The notes: generated from the letters alone by a model not told the origin. A stretch of DNA of 64,000 nucleotides from Puccinia triticina (GCF_026914185.1 NC_070572.1:3410001-3474000); one strand, 5' to 3'. Numbered from the stretch's first letter, positions 50,401 through 63,149 are shown. Numbers and translations are program-made.

Positions 50401-53049
50401 GATTTGAGTGGAGGATTTGACTCGACGAGACATGAGTGGGCGCTGGGATGGGTGATTGGGTAGGACGTTGGCCGAGAGGTGAAGCAAACTGGCGGGCGAG
50501 GCTTTCAGCTTGACTAACTGTGCTTTCAAGGTCGTAAGGTCATCGTCAATGATGATGAAATTGTTAGATCGGATGGATCTGCTGCTAGCGATCGGGGGAG
50601 GTGCGGCTGCAGCAGATTGGGCTGCTGATATTAGATGATATGGTCAGCATCACACACATCCCATTTGTTGAAGCTAAACTAGTAGACACGCACTTTTTTC
50701 AGCGGCACTTGCCCCGACGACTCCTGCAGATGTCTCCGTGACAGTCTGGTGCGCAGCCGATGCGTTGTTGGCCAGATCATGTTCGCTTTTCTCGTACGGC
50801 ATGTGGGAGACATCGATATTCCAGCTGGTCAGATACGTGGTGATGTGTTTGGCAAAGATACTCTGCTCGGCAGCGAAGAAGACGGCCTTCTTTCCTTTCA
50901 GCGCTGTCTCCGCAAACTTGGTTAGCTCATCCGCCTGTACAGTTGACGAAGCAAATGTGTCCAACATCAATATTCAGAGGAGGCAGGGCAGGACCGATGT
51001 GAAGCTTACAGTAGGTTCCCTGCTTGGAGTGACGGCGGCAAGGGCAGAGACAGAAGCCTGAGAATGACCAGCGTACGACTTTCGAGAGGCCGTATCAGTT
51101 TCCTCAGATTCACGGCCGATCCCTTTGCCAAAGATCCCGGTGACTTTCCAGCTGTGGCCGCTCGAGGTCAGTCTACCGGTACTGAGCTTCATGCCCAAGA
51201 GCTTCTCAAAGATGATTTTCGAGAGTGATTCCTCTGGGCACAGCGGGAGTTCGGAGGTCAGATTGGAGGACATGCGCAGCCGGGCAAGGGTGGCGGATGC
51301 ACGAAGCTGGGCTCCGATCGAGGCGCGGCGGTCGGCCTCGGGATCGATGTTTTGGAGGTCCGTGGGATGATGGGCGACTCCGTTTGCTGGTAGGTGTGGA
51401 TTGTTCTGGGTGTCGTGGATCGTTTGTGGAGATGCTGATCTGGGGGACGGGGGGGGCATGAGAGAGACGTCGAAGACGCATTTCCAGCTCGTGCAGACCG
51501 AGCCATCAGGCAGAGAGGGGTCCTCCTGTGGGGTAGGATCGCGCTTCTCGTCGGCTGCTTGATGAGGCTGGGAGGGTGCTTGAGAGTATAGCGGGGTGAG
51601 ATGAAGCCCGACTTCGATGGTGCTCGAGCGTTTGGCGCGATAGAGGATCTGTCTGAGTAAGCAGGTCAGGCCGATGATCAGCCCCTTCTCGTCAGCCTTG
51701 ACGGAGATCTCTCGGAGGCCGCCCTCTCCGTCTGCACCGGCGCCCAGGAAGGGGTTGGGGGTCTCGGGGGAGGGATCGATGTTGGTTCGGGTGGCTTGGT
51801 CGGTTGATGAGTTCCGGGTGGGGGCGTGTTCGGAGGATGAGGATGAGAAGTGGTGGTGATCGGGGAGTTGGTCGTGTTCACGTGCAGCATTGAGGAGGTC
51901 TAGTTCGGCAGGCTCTGGGCGGGGGGGATAGAAGATGTGGTAGAAGACGATCTCGATCTGGGATTCGGAGCTGATGGCTGAGAGGATGTCCCCGACGTGC
52001 TGTAAGGTGTTTGCAAGATCGAAGCTTCCGAGGCCCTGGGAGAGATGGTTGTGAGTTTGTTGTTCTTGTTGTTGTTGTTGTGATGAGCTAGGGGTGAGTG
52101 TTGGGGTGTGGGTTGAGTAAGCGTGGTAGCTGATCTTTGGGTTGGGGTCATCGGTGATCAGCTGGCGTTCTTTGAGGTTGATCCATTCGATGCAGTTCAG
52201 GAGTCTCCAGATGCTGGAGATGGAAGTGATGGGCAGGGCGATGGAGGATGCGCTGAGCTGTTCGATGGTGGTGGGGAGGTGCCTGGAGGGAGGGTTTGAG
52301 GATGTTGTTGTTGTTGCTGTTGGGGGTTCGGTTTCGTGCTGCTGCTGCTGCTGCTGATGGAGTTCGTACTCGTCGAATATCCTGAATGCGTCAGAGGATC
52401 CGAAGCAGCTTGAGTGTACGCCGGAGAGCAGCTGGGCGGGTGCTAGTTGGGCCAGGGTGACGAGTGCGGGCTGGGTGAGGAGGGAGTGGATGGAGCTCGT
52501 CATGGAGACGATCGAGCTGGCCGGGCGGACTGAGGTTGTGGTGAATGCGCTGATCGGGGGATGGTGGTGGTGGTGGTGGTGGATGGTTGAGTTGGGGTCG
52601 GTTGAGGTCCGGTTGGGCTGGCTGTCGAGGTCGATGAGGGATGAGTTTTCGGTTTGGGAGCTGTTTGAGGAGGTGGCCGTTGACTGCTTGGCCCGTGAGG
52701 AGAGTGCGGAGAGTGCATGTAGTTTGAGGGTGGCTGCCTGGCGGGCGCGGGAGATCTTCTGGCGTGTGTGGGTTTGCTGGGGCAGGCTTGCTGATGAGCT
52801 GGTGCTGGGCTGTGGCTGTCTGGCGCTGATTCTGGATGGGGATGAGCGGGGTGGCTGGGGTGGTGGGGGTGGGGGTGGTTTGGGGACGGTGCTGTTGAGT
52901 CTGAGGTGGTCTTTGATGGCGTCGAAGGTGGTGGAGGTGCCTCGGCGGAGGAAGGGCTTGATGATGCTCCGGAACGGGTCTCTGCGTTCTGCCGGCGGGG
53001 TGGCCGTCAGGGGCGAGGCGGGCGGGGAGGGGCAGACGGAGGAGCTCAT
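47401..53049 (-). CDS. SSK1: Ssk1-type response regulator of the HOG stress pathway
   Basis: Ssk1 receives phosphate from the Sln1-Ypd1 phosphorelay and, when unphosphorylated, activates the Ssk2-type MAPKKK upstream of Hog1. Five exons (53049-51010, 50934-50694, 50624-48708, 48620-48496, 48408-47401) give an exact 1,776-residue frame. The N-terminus (MSSSVCPSPPASPLTATPPA) leads to a long low-complexity region with His, Gln and Ser runs. A receiver-like N-terminal module follows (KKAVFFAAEQSIFAKHITTY, NNFIIIDDDLTTLKAQLVKL). The true receiver domain is near the C-terminus: NVLIVEDNRINQTIL with the acidic pair, then FHLVLMDLQLPVKDG with the phospho-acceptor Asp split from its strand by an intron, then VALTASS and NDFLTKPVSL with the conserved Lys, and the Ssk1-typical LEKKLLEWGSMAWLSGF. 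Gln/Asn/Thr repeats occur near 49430-49480. A long C-terminal tail has no motif. Confidence 0.95.
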
Positions 53050-53737
53050 GGTGGCTGGCCGGATGCAGGGTTCTGGCGTCCCTCGGAAGACGACCAGCAG
53101 CAGTTTAAGTAGCCAGCAGCACAGCCCCGCAGTCAATTAACACATCCGAGTCAGCTTCTCTTTTACGCCCAAAAAACTGTCGAGGATCAACCATCTGGAT
53201 CAAGCAAGACAGCTGAGAGACCGCACCAGCCACGAGTCTCAGTGGCCGGGTGTGCAAAAAGCAGACGAGGGGCTGCTTCGTCGCGGATCCTGTCCATTCC
53301 CTGGTCAGAGGCTGATGCCATGGGGTCCACTGCAAAAAAACAGGCGAGCCGACACAGCCTCTCCTCGGCCATCTTCTCCGCGAGAGTCAGCGCGACTCCC
53401 GAGAAGACGCGCGTGATCATATCCACTCACCACCACCAAAAAAAAAACACTGCACACTGTTTCTCGAAGTTCCATTCGACGGACAGAACCTCCGTCTTGG
53501 ACCCAGCGACACGCGCTACGGACTTCCCGATGAGATAATATCTCCAGTTCCTTGCAACTTGGACCGCGGATTCAACAACAACTTTGGTGGGACGCACTAT
53601 AGATGCACTCTAACACGCGCACCAAACGCGCCTCACTGGTCAACTGTGTGCCGGCTGTAGATTCTTGGCTAACAATAAATGCATTCCAAAAAAAAGAAGA
53701 AAAAAAAACACTCTTTTTCATGTTGCACATGAAACCA
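53050..53737. other. Ssk1 promoter region
   Basis: No supported gene. It lies between the Ssk1 start and the 3' end of the next - strand gene. Short frames in both directions look random. A-rich runs occur near 53437 and 53690-53710. Confidence 0.4.
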
Positions 53738-56700
53738 TCATATTTTCACAGGGGTTCTCCTCAGCTCTGGGGTGCTGCACAGGAGGCGGATCATGGTCTT
53801 CCAGTATAGCTCGTCAGTTTGGAAGTAACGGGTCCAATAATCGCCGCCACGGTCGGAGTTTTTGTACCAATAACCAATGAGAGTCAGTGAGAGCCGAAAA
53901 ACCATGTAGCTCGACTTCCTTGTGCTGATGTAGTGGATCAGCTCCTTCTGAACGATATTGAAATTTGACGCCGAAGAGATCGCGGCTGGACTTTCAGACA
54001 TCGTCTCAAGTGTTCCGACAAGAGGATATGTGGCACCATCCGGCTGGAGTATGACCCTCGAAAGCCACTTAGACAAAGCGTTCTGGGCACTGTTGATTTG
54101 CTTGGTTTGACCTAGGTTTAGATGATGGAGTAAGTGACGGTGGCACATTTGCAAATGGAAGAACAGATATTTCATCTTTGACCGCAACGTTTTCATACGA
54201 ATATCCTTCTTATTTTTGTACACAACTCTGACTGTGAATTGTCTTGTTGGGCTTGTATGAGTGGCCAGCTCTAGTTCGTTTTGATTTCCTGGTTCTTCGA
54301 CGAGTAAAACCGGAAGGTCTGTCATGGCTAGTCTTTCACTGGATTCGAAAGCAGACAAGGGCTTTTGTTTCTTGAAGGCTGTCAGGATCTGGCCTTCATA
54401 TTTTCCCAGACTGGCCGGTTTAGATGTAAAAATCGCTGGCAAGAGTAGATGTGGCAAATTATTCCAGCTCGGAACCATGAAATTGCCGACTTGGATCCCC
54501 GGTTTGTTGAGATACGGCCTCGAAAGATTGTCAGCCTGCCATCGGGAGACAGTTGCCTCCAACACGAGTGTTTGGATAAGTGGGATCAAACTTGGTCCAT
54601 CATCCAGGAGATGTTTGCCCAACTCTTTGTTGAGACGCGTGTGCCAAGCCTCGAAAATTGAAATGGAGGCTCTGAGGCAGTTTTCTGTCGATGGCTCCTG
54701 GCTAAGGTACTTCAGAAGCGAAGCCTGAAGGCGCCCGAAACCCCTGCTCTCTAAAGCCTGGCCGTCTTGTGGCAGCATTGGTTCTGGAACCACTCCCATT
54801 ACAGGGTAACCGTCTCCGGGCGGTCGAAACGCCTCTTCCCAAAGCCAATCAATCAGCAGGACGTGAGAAGTTCTCTCGGCTTCCAGGTCGGCCCCTCCGC
54901 TAGTGTAGCTCCTCAACATGGCCGTGTTGATGAAGATGAGCCAGGTGATTAACTGGTTGAACATTTCAATCATTTCCTCCGAACCTTTGGTCTCCAATCC
55001 TGGAGAAGATCGGTCCATCACCCGAATTATCGAGGGTTGCGGTGGGCCCTTTCGAAGGACGAGTGAATAGATAACAGCCGGGAAATCATTGATTTGAACA
55101 CGATCATGTGTTGCGACCTTGTGCCTTCTAAAGTGTCTTAGGATCTCGATACGAAATTTTTCTTTGAACCGTTCCAAGAATTTTGGCCTCATGCTGCTCT
55201 GAGGATAAGACGTCAGCTTGATTTGCTCTTCGAGATCTTGGAGCAAGGCCATTGAAAAACCTGGGTCATCATCTTCTTTCTGTTTGTCTTCGGCCACTGG
55301 TTGGACCACCTGCCCAGTTGCGGTGTTCCTCTCGGTTTCGGTATGGTGATTATCATAATTCACCAAAACACGATTGGAGGGGTTTCCGTGAACCTCGTCG
55401 CTGCGACTGGGGCTTGAAGGTTTTGAGGTTAAATGGATCACTTGGGCTGGATTCAAGTCACACAAGAAGTAAGCTAACCTTAAATCGCAACCAGTAAAAT
55501 CAGTGCTACTTGTCTTCTTACTCACCATGAGCTTCCTCGGGGCGTTCAGCAGGCTGAAGAACTGGTTCCTGGGATTTGGAATTGGCGGGATCGTGAGCAG
55601 TGTTCTTGTTTTCCTCGGGGAGGTGATCATAATCCACGAAAAATTGCGAAATGAAGTCGTCCTTATTCAAGTCGCGCTTATGAGCATGTTCTCCGTCGGC
55701 GTCGATTGGCGTTGAGACTTCTGGACCTAAACCAGTCATCGGAGCTTCACACAAGATGAAGATGAATTCCAAGAGTATTAAGTAGAGCCCTGAAGTATAT
55801 GGCCAGATTGGACTTACAATGAGCCAGCATGTGGATCTCGGTATTTTGAAATTGAGGGGAGTTGGATGCACCACCATGCTGATAATTTTGCCTGTTTTCC
55901 TCACGGCGATTGGCGTGACCCCCCGACAGGGGTAGTGACTGTGATATCATGTGGCCCACATTAGCGTAACCCTCTCCGTCCAGCGGGAGTGGCATCAAGT
56001 GGTCCTTATTAGCATGGTGCCCGTTGGCGGGGCTCGGGAGGAAAGGTGGCCAAGTAAAATCTTCAATCGGAGCTGAACACGCAGGATGTGGATTTTTTTT
56101 CAACCGCGATAACACAAAATAGCAAGTATACCCGGCTGTAACGACTTACAGCGTGCCTGGATATGGTTCTCCGCATTTTTTAAGACTGGTTGCAGGGAGC
56201 TGGATGCGACGCCCAGAGGATGGTTGGGTGCGTTTCCTTCAGGATAATTAGGGTAACCTTCTAGCAGCTGTGACCACAAGTCGTCATCGGTCGTTGGAGC
56301 AGGTTCTGTGGGATCGTTTTGTTCATTGAGATTGGCATTATCTCCCAGAAGCTGTGAAACGAGGTGGTCGGCATCACCAAGATGTGTGGTGTCGCGCCCC
56401 ATGGGGAAAGCTGACGACGTCTTCCGGGCTAGATTGCAGTCACAAAGTCAAATTCAAGAGAGAGAGAACTTTACTCGAAGGTGTTAACTTACCACTGTCG
56501 CGGTCCACACAATATTCCAGACCGCTAACGGGTCTTGCCAGCTGTTGTCCCAAGACTTGAGAGCCTTTTGGGACAAGATAGTCTTTAAAATAAGATGGCC
56601 ACGAGATGGAGGACGCATCTGAATGCCTGCTGCTTGAGCCAAACTGAAAATTTGACGAAGAAGGAAGATGCGATTCTGATCCCGACGGCAAAGTCCGGCG

Positions 56701-57523
56701 ATGCTCCTCTGGAAATCTATTGGTGGCTGCGGAGTATGGGGTGCCTGATCCTGACGGCAAAGTCGGGCGATGCCCTCCATCGGCGCTTGCGAGGTATGGG
56801 GCGTTGGTCCAAGCAGGTGAGAAAGGATACAATGACTGGCCACCAATTGACGGATCTATTGAAGGCTGATGATAGGCTCCCGCCGGGCTATCGATTCGTC
56901 CCCAATCTGGAACCCGCGCCAAAGAGGCTTGGATGAATATAGTGGACTTTTGGAGGGTAGAATCCATTGGCACCATGAATGAAGGATGCGAGATGCTTAC
57001 TTTCCCGCATGGCCAAGAACCACGGCTCATTTTCCGTTGTCGATGAGCCGCATAAATCAAGATGAGCTTTCAAATGATCCATGGCACTCTCCTGAGTTTT
57101 TTGTCGTTTTGCTGCATTCGATCCCAGCTTTTCTCCGCAAAGAATATCTGAGGTCATGTTATCAGTTTAACCATCACCGCCCGCAGCCTTTGCCGGCATT
57201 GATAAAAAGATAAGCACACCTTTCTGCTTGTCATTTGATCCCATATTAGTTGAGAGTTGTTGCAATATCTGGTCCGCGTGTTGCTGGTTCTGGCCCGACA
57301 GCCGCTTGCGATTCAATTGTTTCTCTTTGAAGCTGGAACTTGGCGGTGTCTCTGGCCCAAGCAGAAAATTATTTCCTTCAAAGCCTCGGACCTGACTATT
57401 TGAGTCAAGGACAAAGGGGATGGTGGCATCATACTTTGGTAAACCTTCCAAGAGCGGCCTGGCCACAGCCTTGGAACCAATTACAAGGAGCCATCCCACT
57501 TGGAGAAAGAGAGAGGCAAACAT
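53738..57523 (-). CDS. Large secreted protein of unknown function, multi-exon
   Basis: The start at 57523 gives MFASLFLQVGWLLVIGSKAV followed by ARPLLEG, a signal peptide with a plausible cleavage after AVA. At least seven exons follow with GT..AG borders: 57.0-57.1 kb (SAMDHLKAHLDLCG), 56.5-57.0 kb (with two HRxTLPSGS repeats), 56.15-56.4 kb (LWSQLLEGYPNYPEGN), 55.8-56.07 kb (MISQSLPLSGGHANR), 55.5-55.75 kb (ISQFFVDYDHLPEEN) and the large exon about 55.49 to 53.74 kb. Several middle exons repeat a theme of hydrophobic-acidic segments (LVSQLLGDN, LWSQLLEGY, FISQFFVDY) and end in a C at a splice donor, suggesting exon duplication. The last exon encodes about 580 residues, mostly helical, starting near FTGCDLRLAYFLCDLNPAQV and ending LLCSTPELRRTPVKI. 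I recognise no family; the style is that of lineage-specific rust secreted proteins. Confidence 0.75.
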
Positions 57524-58168
57524 TTCGCAGAATTCTGAGTTGACAGGTGGTGGTCCTCATCAGCCCGATCAGGGCCCATAAGAGCCCAGATTTATACACG
57601 GACAATGTTCATTGGTCATGCGTTGCAGCCGGGTGGGCATGAGGAATCTACTATCGACCTGGTCACCTGCCTGGAGTCTGGACCGCCGAAATCGAGCCAC
57701 CATGTGCAAGAACCAAAAACCAAGTCGTCAACCTGTGTTCCAGAGATGGCACATGTAATCCCGCCAATTCAAGATATCTGAAACCGAAGTCCAACACACG
57801 TTGCTGGATAGGGTGTACAATCCAGCCAATGTGTCCACCTCGCGGCTCGCACAGGCATCGGAATGTGTCCTCCGGACTTCCGGTCGGCTGCTGCGCCCGC
57901 GACAGAGATCTGTACAGCTGCTTTCCGCCGGTGCTCTTTCCGATGCGCGTCGATCGGCTGTCCGGTGCGCCTGCGCAGCCGCACAAGTCGTATGAATTTT
58001 TTGGTCCAGAGCGATCGAGAGATGAGAATTACCTCATCTTACTAGCACTTTGTCAACAACGCGCCACACGAAAAAAGGGAAGAGAACACAAGGGTTGCAG
58101 CAAGTAGGACCATCAGATCGACTGGGAACGAACGCGAACTAAAATATAATACCCAACTCTCCGAAACG
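57524..58168. other. Divergent promoter region between secreted protein and CCT5
   Basis: About 645 bp between divergent starts. Short frames on both strands (for example 57663-57986 -) resemble nothing known. An AT-rich TATAATA lies at about 58144, close before the CCT5 ATG. Confidence 0.4.
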
Positions 58169-60593
58169 ATGGCTGAAGCAATGTATGCCACTGATGAAGT
58201 GAGATCACTCTTTCCTCGCCTCACTCACATCTATCCATCTGTCTTTAAAGACTGACTGCGAACATCTGGACTGCAGTATGGGCGCCCGTTCATCATCATC
58301 AAAGACCAGGGTACCAAGACTAGAAGCCATGGGATCGAAGCCATCAAGGTTAGTCACCGACCTTTTTTGAGAGGAAATTCCGTTCATTGGGGTTGGGTCG
58401 ATTGGCGCATTCATATTTAAATCAGATTGGCCTATGCGGTCTCCTTTTCTTGCTTGCTCTCTCTTCTATAGTCTCACATTCTAGCCGCCCGAACAGTGTC
58501 AAATATACTCAAGACTTCCTTAGGACCCCGCGGATTGGATAAGATCTTGATATCACCCGACGGAGACATCACCGTTACGAATGATGGTAAACTCATCCCT
58601 CCATCCATTGAAAACCCAGTCTTTTTTCAGGATGCTCGAAATGTTGACCTCATACATGAATTTGGTGTAGGTGCCACCATCCTTGGTCAAATGGAAGTCG
58701 AACACCAAATTGCCAAGCTGATGGTACAACTCTCTCAATCCCAAGACAATGAGGTTCGTCAGGCTTTGAAGTAGTGCTTCAATTTACTTGGTCGGCAAAG
58801 TCGTCTCTCCATTCATCCTCCTTTCCAACCTTATTTTACTTTTCTCTTCACAGATTGGGGATGGTACCACTGGAGTAGTAGTCCTCGCGGGTGCCTTACT
58901 AGAGGAGTCGGAGGCCTTGCTCGATCGAGGTATTCACCCTATCAGAATAGCCGATGGATTCGAGAAGGCCTGTAATGTGGCAGTCCAGGAACTTGATCGA
59001 ATCAGTGCCAAGCTGGAATTCAGTAAATCGGACACAAGCCAGTTAGAGAAAGTCGCCGCCACCAGTCTAGGTAGCAAAATGTCAGTTCCGCCCCGTTTAC
59101 CTACCTGCCCAACCTTTGCTCACTAGACTTACTCTCGAGTTCTGCCCCTTCCTTTCCGTTCTACGGACACCTCCAGTGTCTCTAAATCAGGTGATCTATT
59201 CCCCAAGATTGCAGTCGAAGCAGTCTTATCGGTTGCAGACCTCGAGCGAAAAGACGTCGACTTCGAACTAGTGAAAATCGATGGAAAAGTTGGAGGCTCG
59301 TTGGAAGATACGCGCTTGGTCAAGGGTGTGATAATCGATAAAGACATGTCCCATCCCCAAATGCCCCGAAACCTCAAAGACTGCAAGTTGGCTATTCTCA
59401 CCTGTCCGTTCGAGCCTCCCCGACCGAAGACAAAGCACAAACTTGACATCACAAACGCCGAACAATACAAGAAACTCATGGGATACGAACAGGAGGTCTT
59501 CCTGCAAATGATCAAGCGGCTCAAGGATTGTGGCGCTAACTTGGTCATCTGTCAGTGGGGCTTTGACGACGAGGCAAATCATCTCCTGCTACAGAATAAC
59601 CTACCTGCTGTACGATGGGTCGGGGGACCGGATATTGAGGTTTGTGATAATTCGTCGCCATTCGAGATACGACTCTATGGTTCGATCAAAGTTATTCCCA
59701 CGCTCATCAGACCATTGCGCGATGACTCTAGTTGATTGCCATTGCTACCAATGGTCGGATTGTACCTCGATTCGAGGATCTCACTGCTGCCAAGCTCGGA
59801 AGTGCTGGAGTGGTTCGAGAGATTGATTTCGGGACAACGAAGGAGAAGATGCTGGTAATCGAGGAATGCGCCAACTCAAGGGCAGTCACTGTATTCATCA
59901 GAGGCAGTAACAAGATGGTAATCCTTAGCTTTCCCAGGACTCGACAAGAGAATTCATCTACTGATCTGTGTATTATATCTCCCACTTCACTCTATAAGAT
60001 CGTCGAGGAGGCCAAACGGGCTTTACACGATGCTCTTTGTGTGGTCCGGAACTTGGTTGTTGATGATCGGGTAGTCTACGGCGGGGGTTCGGCCGAAATT
60101 GCCTGTTCGATTGCTGTGGCTAAGGCTGCTGATGAGGTTTGATCAATTCGTTGGATCCGATCGACAGGGACAGCTTTCTGACCGTTTCTTGAGTATGCGT
60201 TCCAGATCCCATCGATTGAGCAATACGCCATGCGCGCATTCTGTTCAGCATTGGATGCAGTACCGCTCGCCCTGGCGGAAAACTCGGGCCTTTCGCCCAT
60301 CGAAACCCTTGCGGAAATCAAGAGTCGACAGATCGAAGAGAAGAACCCCAACCTTGGGATCGATTGCGTCGGATTGGGAACAAATGGTTCGTCTACCGCC
60401 CTCTTGAATCGCATCAATTGTGCCTCTCCTCTCTGACATCGCTTTTCCTCTCCTGATAGACATGAAAGATCAGTTCGTTATCGACCCCCTAATATCCAAG
60501 CGACAACAATATTTGCTGGCTACTCAGCTCGTCCGCGCCGTGCTCAGGATTGATGATGTCATTCACAGTCACGATGTTGGAGGAGAATACTAA
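58169..60593 (+). CDS. CCT5: T-complex protein 1 subunit epsilon (CCT5)
   Basis: One of eight subunits of the cytosolic chaperonin that folds actin and tubulin using ATP. Ten exons (58169-58198, 58277-58348, 58472-58586, 58671-58753, 58854-59080, 59177-59639, 59732-59917, 59999-60136, 60206-60386, 60460-60593) give an exact 542-residue frame, the usual size. Motifs in order: [12 protein letters not shown] at the N-terminus, [12 protein letters not shown] and ITVTNDGATIL of the ATP site, [16 protein letters not shown], then [17 protein letters not shown], which is typical of the epsilon subunit, FVIRGSN-type [24 protein letters not shown], and [16 protein letters not shown]. The C-terminus is [14 protein letters not shown]. 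The exon 1 start is [10 protein letters not shown]. Its likely client, Arp3/actin, is encoded elsewhere in the window but no co-regulation is implied. Confidence 0.97.
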
Positions 60594-61467
60594 AACAAAA
60601 CAAAAACAAAGAAAGTATATCGGGATACATTCAATTCGATCTCACATTGACTTTATCTTCACATATCTTTCAATTTCTTATTTTCATGAGTGTGTACGAT
60701 ACGATGTGTTATGCTGCTAAACCTACGCTCAAATAACCAAATAAATAAACTCCAACAATTACCCTGATGATAAGCCACTCAAACTGTCGATCTGGATCTT
60801 AAGACAAGGCACGTTAGCCATTCTAAAGACATTGTGGAATATACTCCGCATGGGTGGCTTCATAGATGTCTGCCCCATGCACTGTTAAGCTAGTAGTACA
60901 CTCGGCCACTGTCCTGGTGGTGCTTTCAAATGGAAGGAGCAAGTGGCTTTGTTGGCGCGAGGATCATAGGTGTCACTCTGGGTAGTCATGTTGCCAGAAC
61001 GAATCACATTCCTATTCAACCAAGACACACATCAGCTAAAAGGTGGGCAATCATAAAACACGGTGGATGGAATCAATAAGCAGGACTTACATCCTTGGGA
61101 GAGGCCATGCAGGCTCATCTTGATCACAATTATCTTCATGTCACACAGATATTTTATGAAGACCATATCTGGATGGTATGGAGATCTTACAGTGCCAGAC
61201 TGTAGGCAGCGTGGTGAAGGGAAAGTGCTCTACAGATGCCCTTGTGGTGGTCCATAAAGCGTAGTTTAATGTAGCAACCCACTGTTGACATAAAGACAAA
61301 CAAGAAAAATAAGTTTCACTCATTTCTTTTAGAAGTTGAACTTGGGGGAGGATCATCTCTATGTAACAGTATTCATTTCATTCTGAATTGGTTGAGGACA
61401 ACCATCTAAGTTAGGGGAGGGGGTTTTCAGTTTTGCTCCTCTTTCAAGCTTTCCATTTAGGAAGTTC
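60594..61467. other. CCT5 3' flank, no recognised gene
   Basis: AT-rich 3' UTR (CAAATAAATAAA near 60740) followed by unrecognised sequence with only short frames. The repeat-rich zone begins at about 61468. Confidence 0.4.
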
Positions 61468-63140
61468 AGTTTTTTTTTTGGAATCACATCAAGCAAACAG
61501 AGCACCCATTCAAAACACAAGAAGACAAAAAAACTGGCCATGATGTATTTCACATAGCAGATAACAAGACTTAGCCAATAACAAGATATCAGAGGCATTC
61601 AGCCAGGTGGTACAAGAGCAAGGAGGAGGAAGTTTTTAGGATTCTTTGTTTTTTTTGTTTGGTAGACAGTACAACTATGGAAGGGAGAGATAGTAGAAGC
61701 AGATAGAATCTGAGGACACCCCAAATTCCCAAAACAAACAAAAGAACAAGTCAGGAAGAGGTAAGGGGGGGAGTTAACAAAGAAAAAGAAAACTTACAAG
61801 CTCAGGGACAATGGTGAAAGCGCTGCGCTGCAGATAGCGCAGCGTAGCGCTTTTTGGCCCGGATGCGCTGCACCATTTCATAGCGTTTTTGGGCTACGCT
61901 TGCGCTTTTTGGTGCAAGCTTGTAGCTTTTCTGTTTTTTGCCCACTATTTGTAGCCATAAAATAGCGCAAAAGTGCTACGCTGCCGCTATGAATAGCGCG
62001 CTATGCTATTTTATAGCGCTTTTTTGCGCTTTTTTTGGGGGAGGGGAGGAAGTAGCTTTTAAACAGCACGCTGCACTTTTTTGCGCTTTTTTTGGGGGGG
62101 AAGGGAGGAATTAGCTTTTTTATTTTATTTTAATGGTTGATTTGGTAGTATGGAGAAAGAGGAAGAAATTTGTAGAGGGGGAACATATAATGGGGGAGAT
62201 ATTAAACAAGCTATTCATCCCAATAATCTATTTTGATGTTCCTTGATTTGCCATGTTTGTGGCCTCATCAAATTTGGGGTTACAGATGATGGGGGTGACA
62301 GACTGAGGAAGGGGAGAGAAGTAGAACTTGAGGGACCAAACCACAGCAGGGTATTTGCAAAGCCAGCGGCCACCCTCTCCGGAGTCTCTTGCAGCGCACA
62401 GCAGAGGTCTTGGGATCCATCATATCCAAGACCTTGACTGTGGGCTATGCTGCCCACAGCAAAACAAATCAGAGCGGCTGCGCTATTGCGCTTTCATAGC
62501 AGAAAAGCGCATGTAGCGCAACTTTAGTGCCAAAAAGCTTTTTTCAGCTGCGCTGCGCTATATTAGCTCAAAAGCGCAGCTTTTCCCGCTGCGCTTGCGC
62601 TTTTTCACCTGGGGAAATAGCGCAAGTAAGCTGCATTTAGCCGTAGCGCAGCGTTTAGAGGCCGCACTACAGCTTTTTGAGGCGGGCACGTAGCGGACAC
62701 GCGCTGCGCTGCGCTAAAACGGGTGCTTTTGGTAGCGCAGCGCAGCCTTTCACCATTGTCAGGGATATCCAAGATGACGAGCCAAGAAGATGGTGCAGTT
62801 GGTGGTGAACACCCACTGGAGGTTGCAGAAGAATCATACGCAGGCCTTGATCTCTTGGAGCGTTGATGCAGGGAATTCAGTTCACAGGCTAATGTATTCT
62901 TGAGCAATGTTGTGGAAGAGGAGGAGCAAGTCCTCTTTGCTGTAGAATTGGGTGCCGTAGGGCATGTGGTTGTTGGAAACAAGTAGCTGGCCAATGGCAA
63001 AGTGGTCAAACTCAATCATATCCGCAGCAGTAGGAGCGGGAGCAGGTTGAGGTTAAGGCACGGGGGGAGGAGCAGCTTCAGTAGCCCAGTTGGTAACCGG
63101 ACCAAATTCAATGGGAGTGTGCGGACGAGCCGGTTCTGGC
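61468..63140 (-). pseudogene. Repeated hypothetical gene, copy 1 (left arm of inverted repeat), interrupted
   Basis: Bases 61468-61807 and 62765 to about 63140 are the reverse complement of 63150-63772, with about 10-15% divergence. On the - strand one frame reads PAPTAADMIEFDHFAIGQLL and continues LLLLFHNIAQEYIS and LQWVFTTNCTIF-like sequence, clearly coding in origin; another frame starts MSLTTLPLASYLFP. A 952-bp transposon insertion at 61808-62759 cuts the gene just before its CTGAGCTTGTAAG splice-donor-like end. Product unknown. Confidence 0.6.
61808..62759. mobile_element. 952-bp non-autonomous transposon with AGCGC subterminal repeats
   Basis: The ends are ACAATGGTGAAAG and its complement CTTTCACCATTGT. 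CAGGG is duplicated at 61803-61807 and 62760-62764, and the uninterrupted CAGGG site exists once (as CCCTG) at 63454-63458 in the other arm. If the outermost G/C is counted in the element the duplication is AGG, 3 bp. Both flanks inside the ends are crowded with AGCGC/GCGCT words, dozens in about 230 bp on the left and 300 bp on the right; the middle, about 62100-62460, is ordinary sequence with no transposase. Confidence 0.9.
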
Positions 63141-63149
63141 GGTGGGTTT

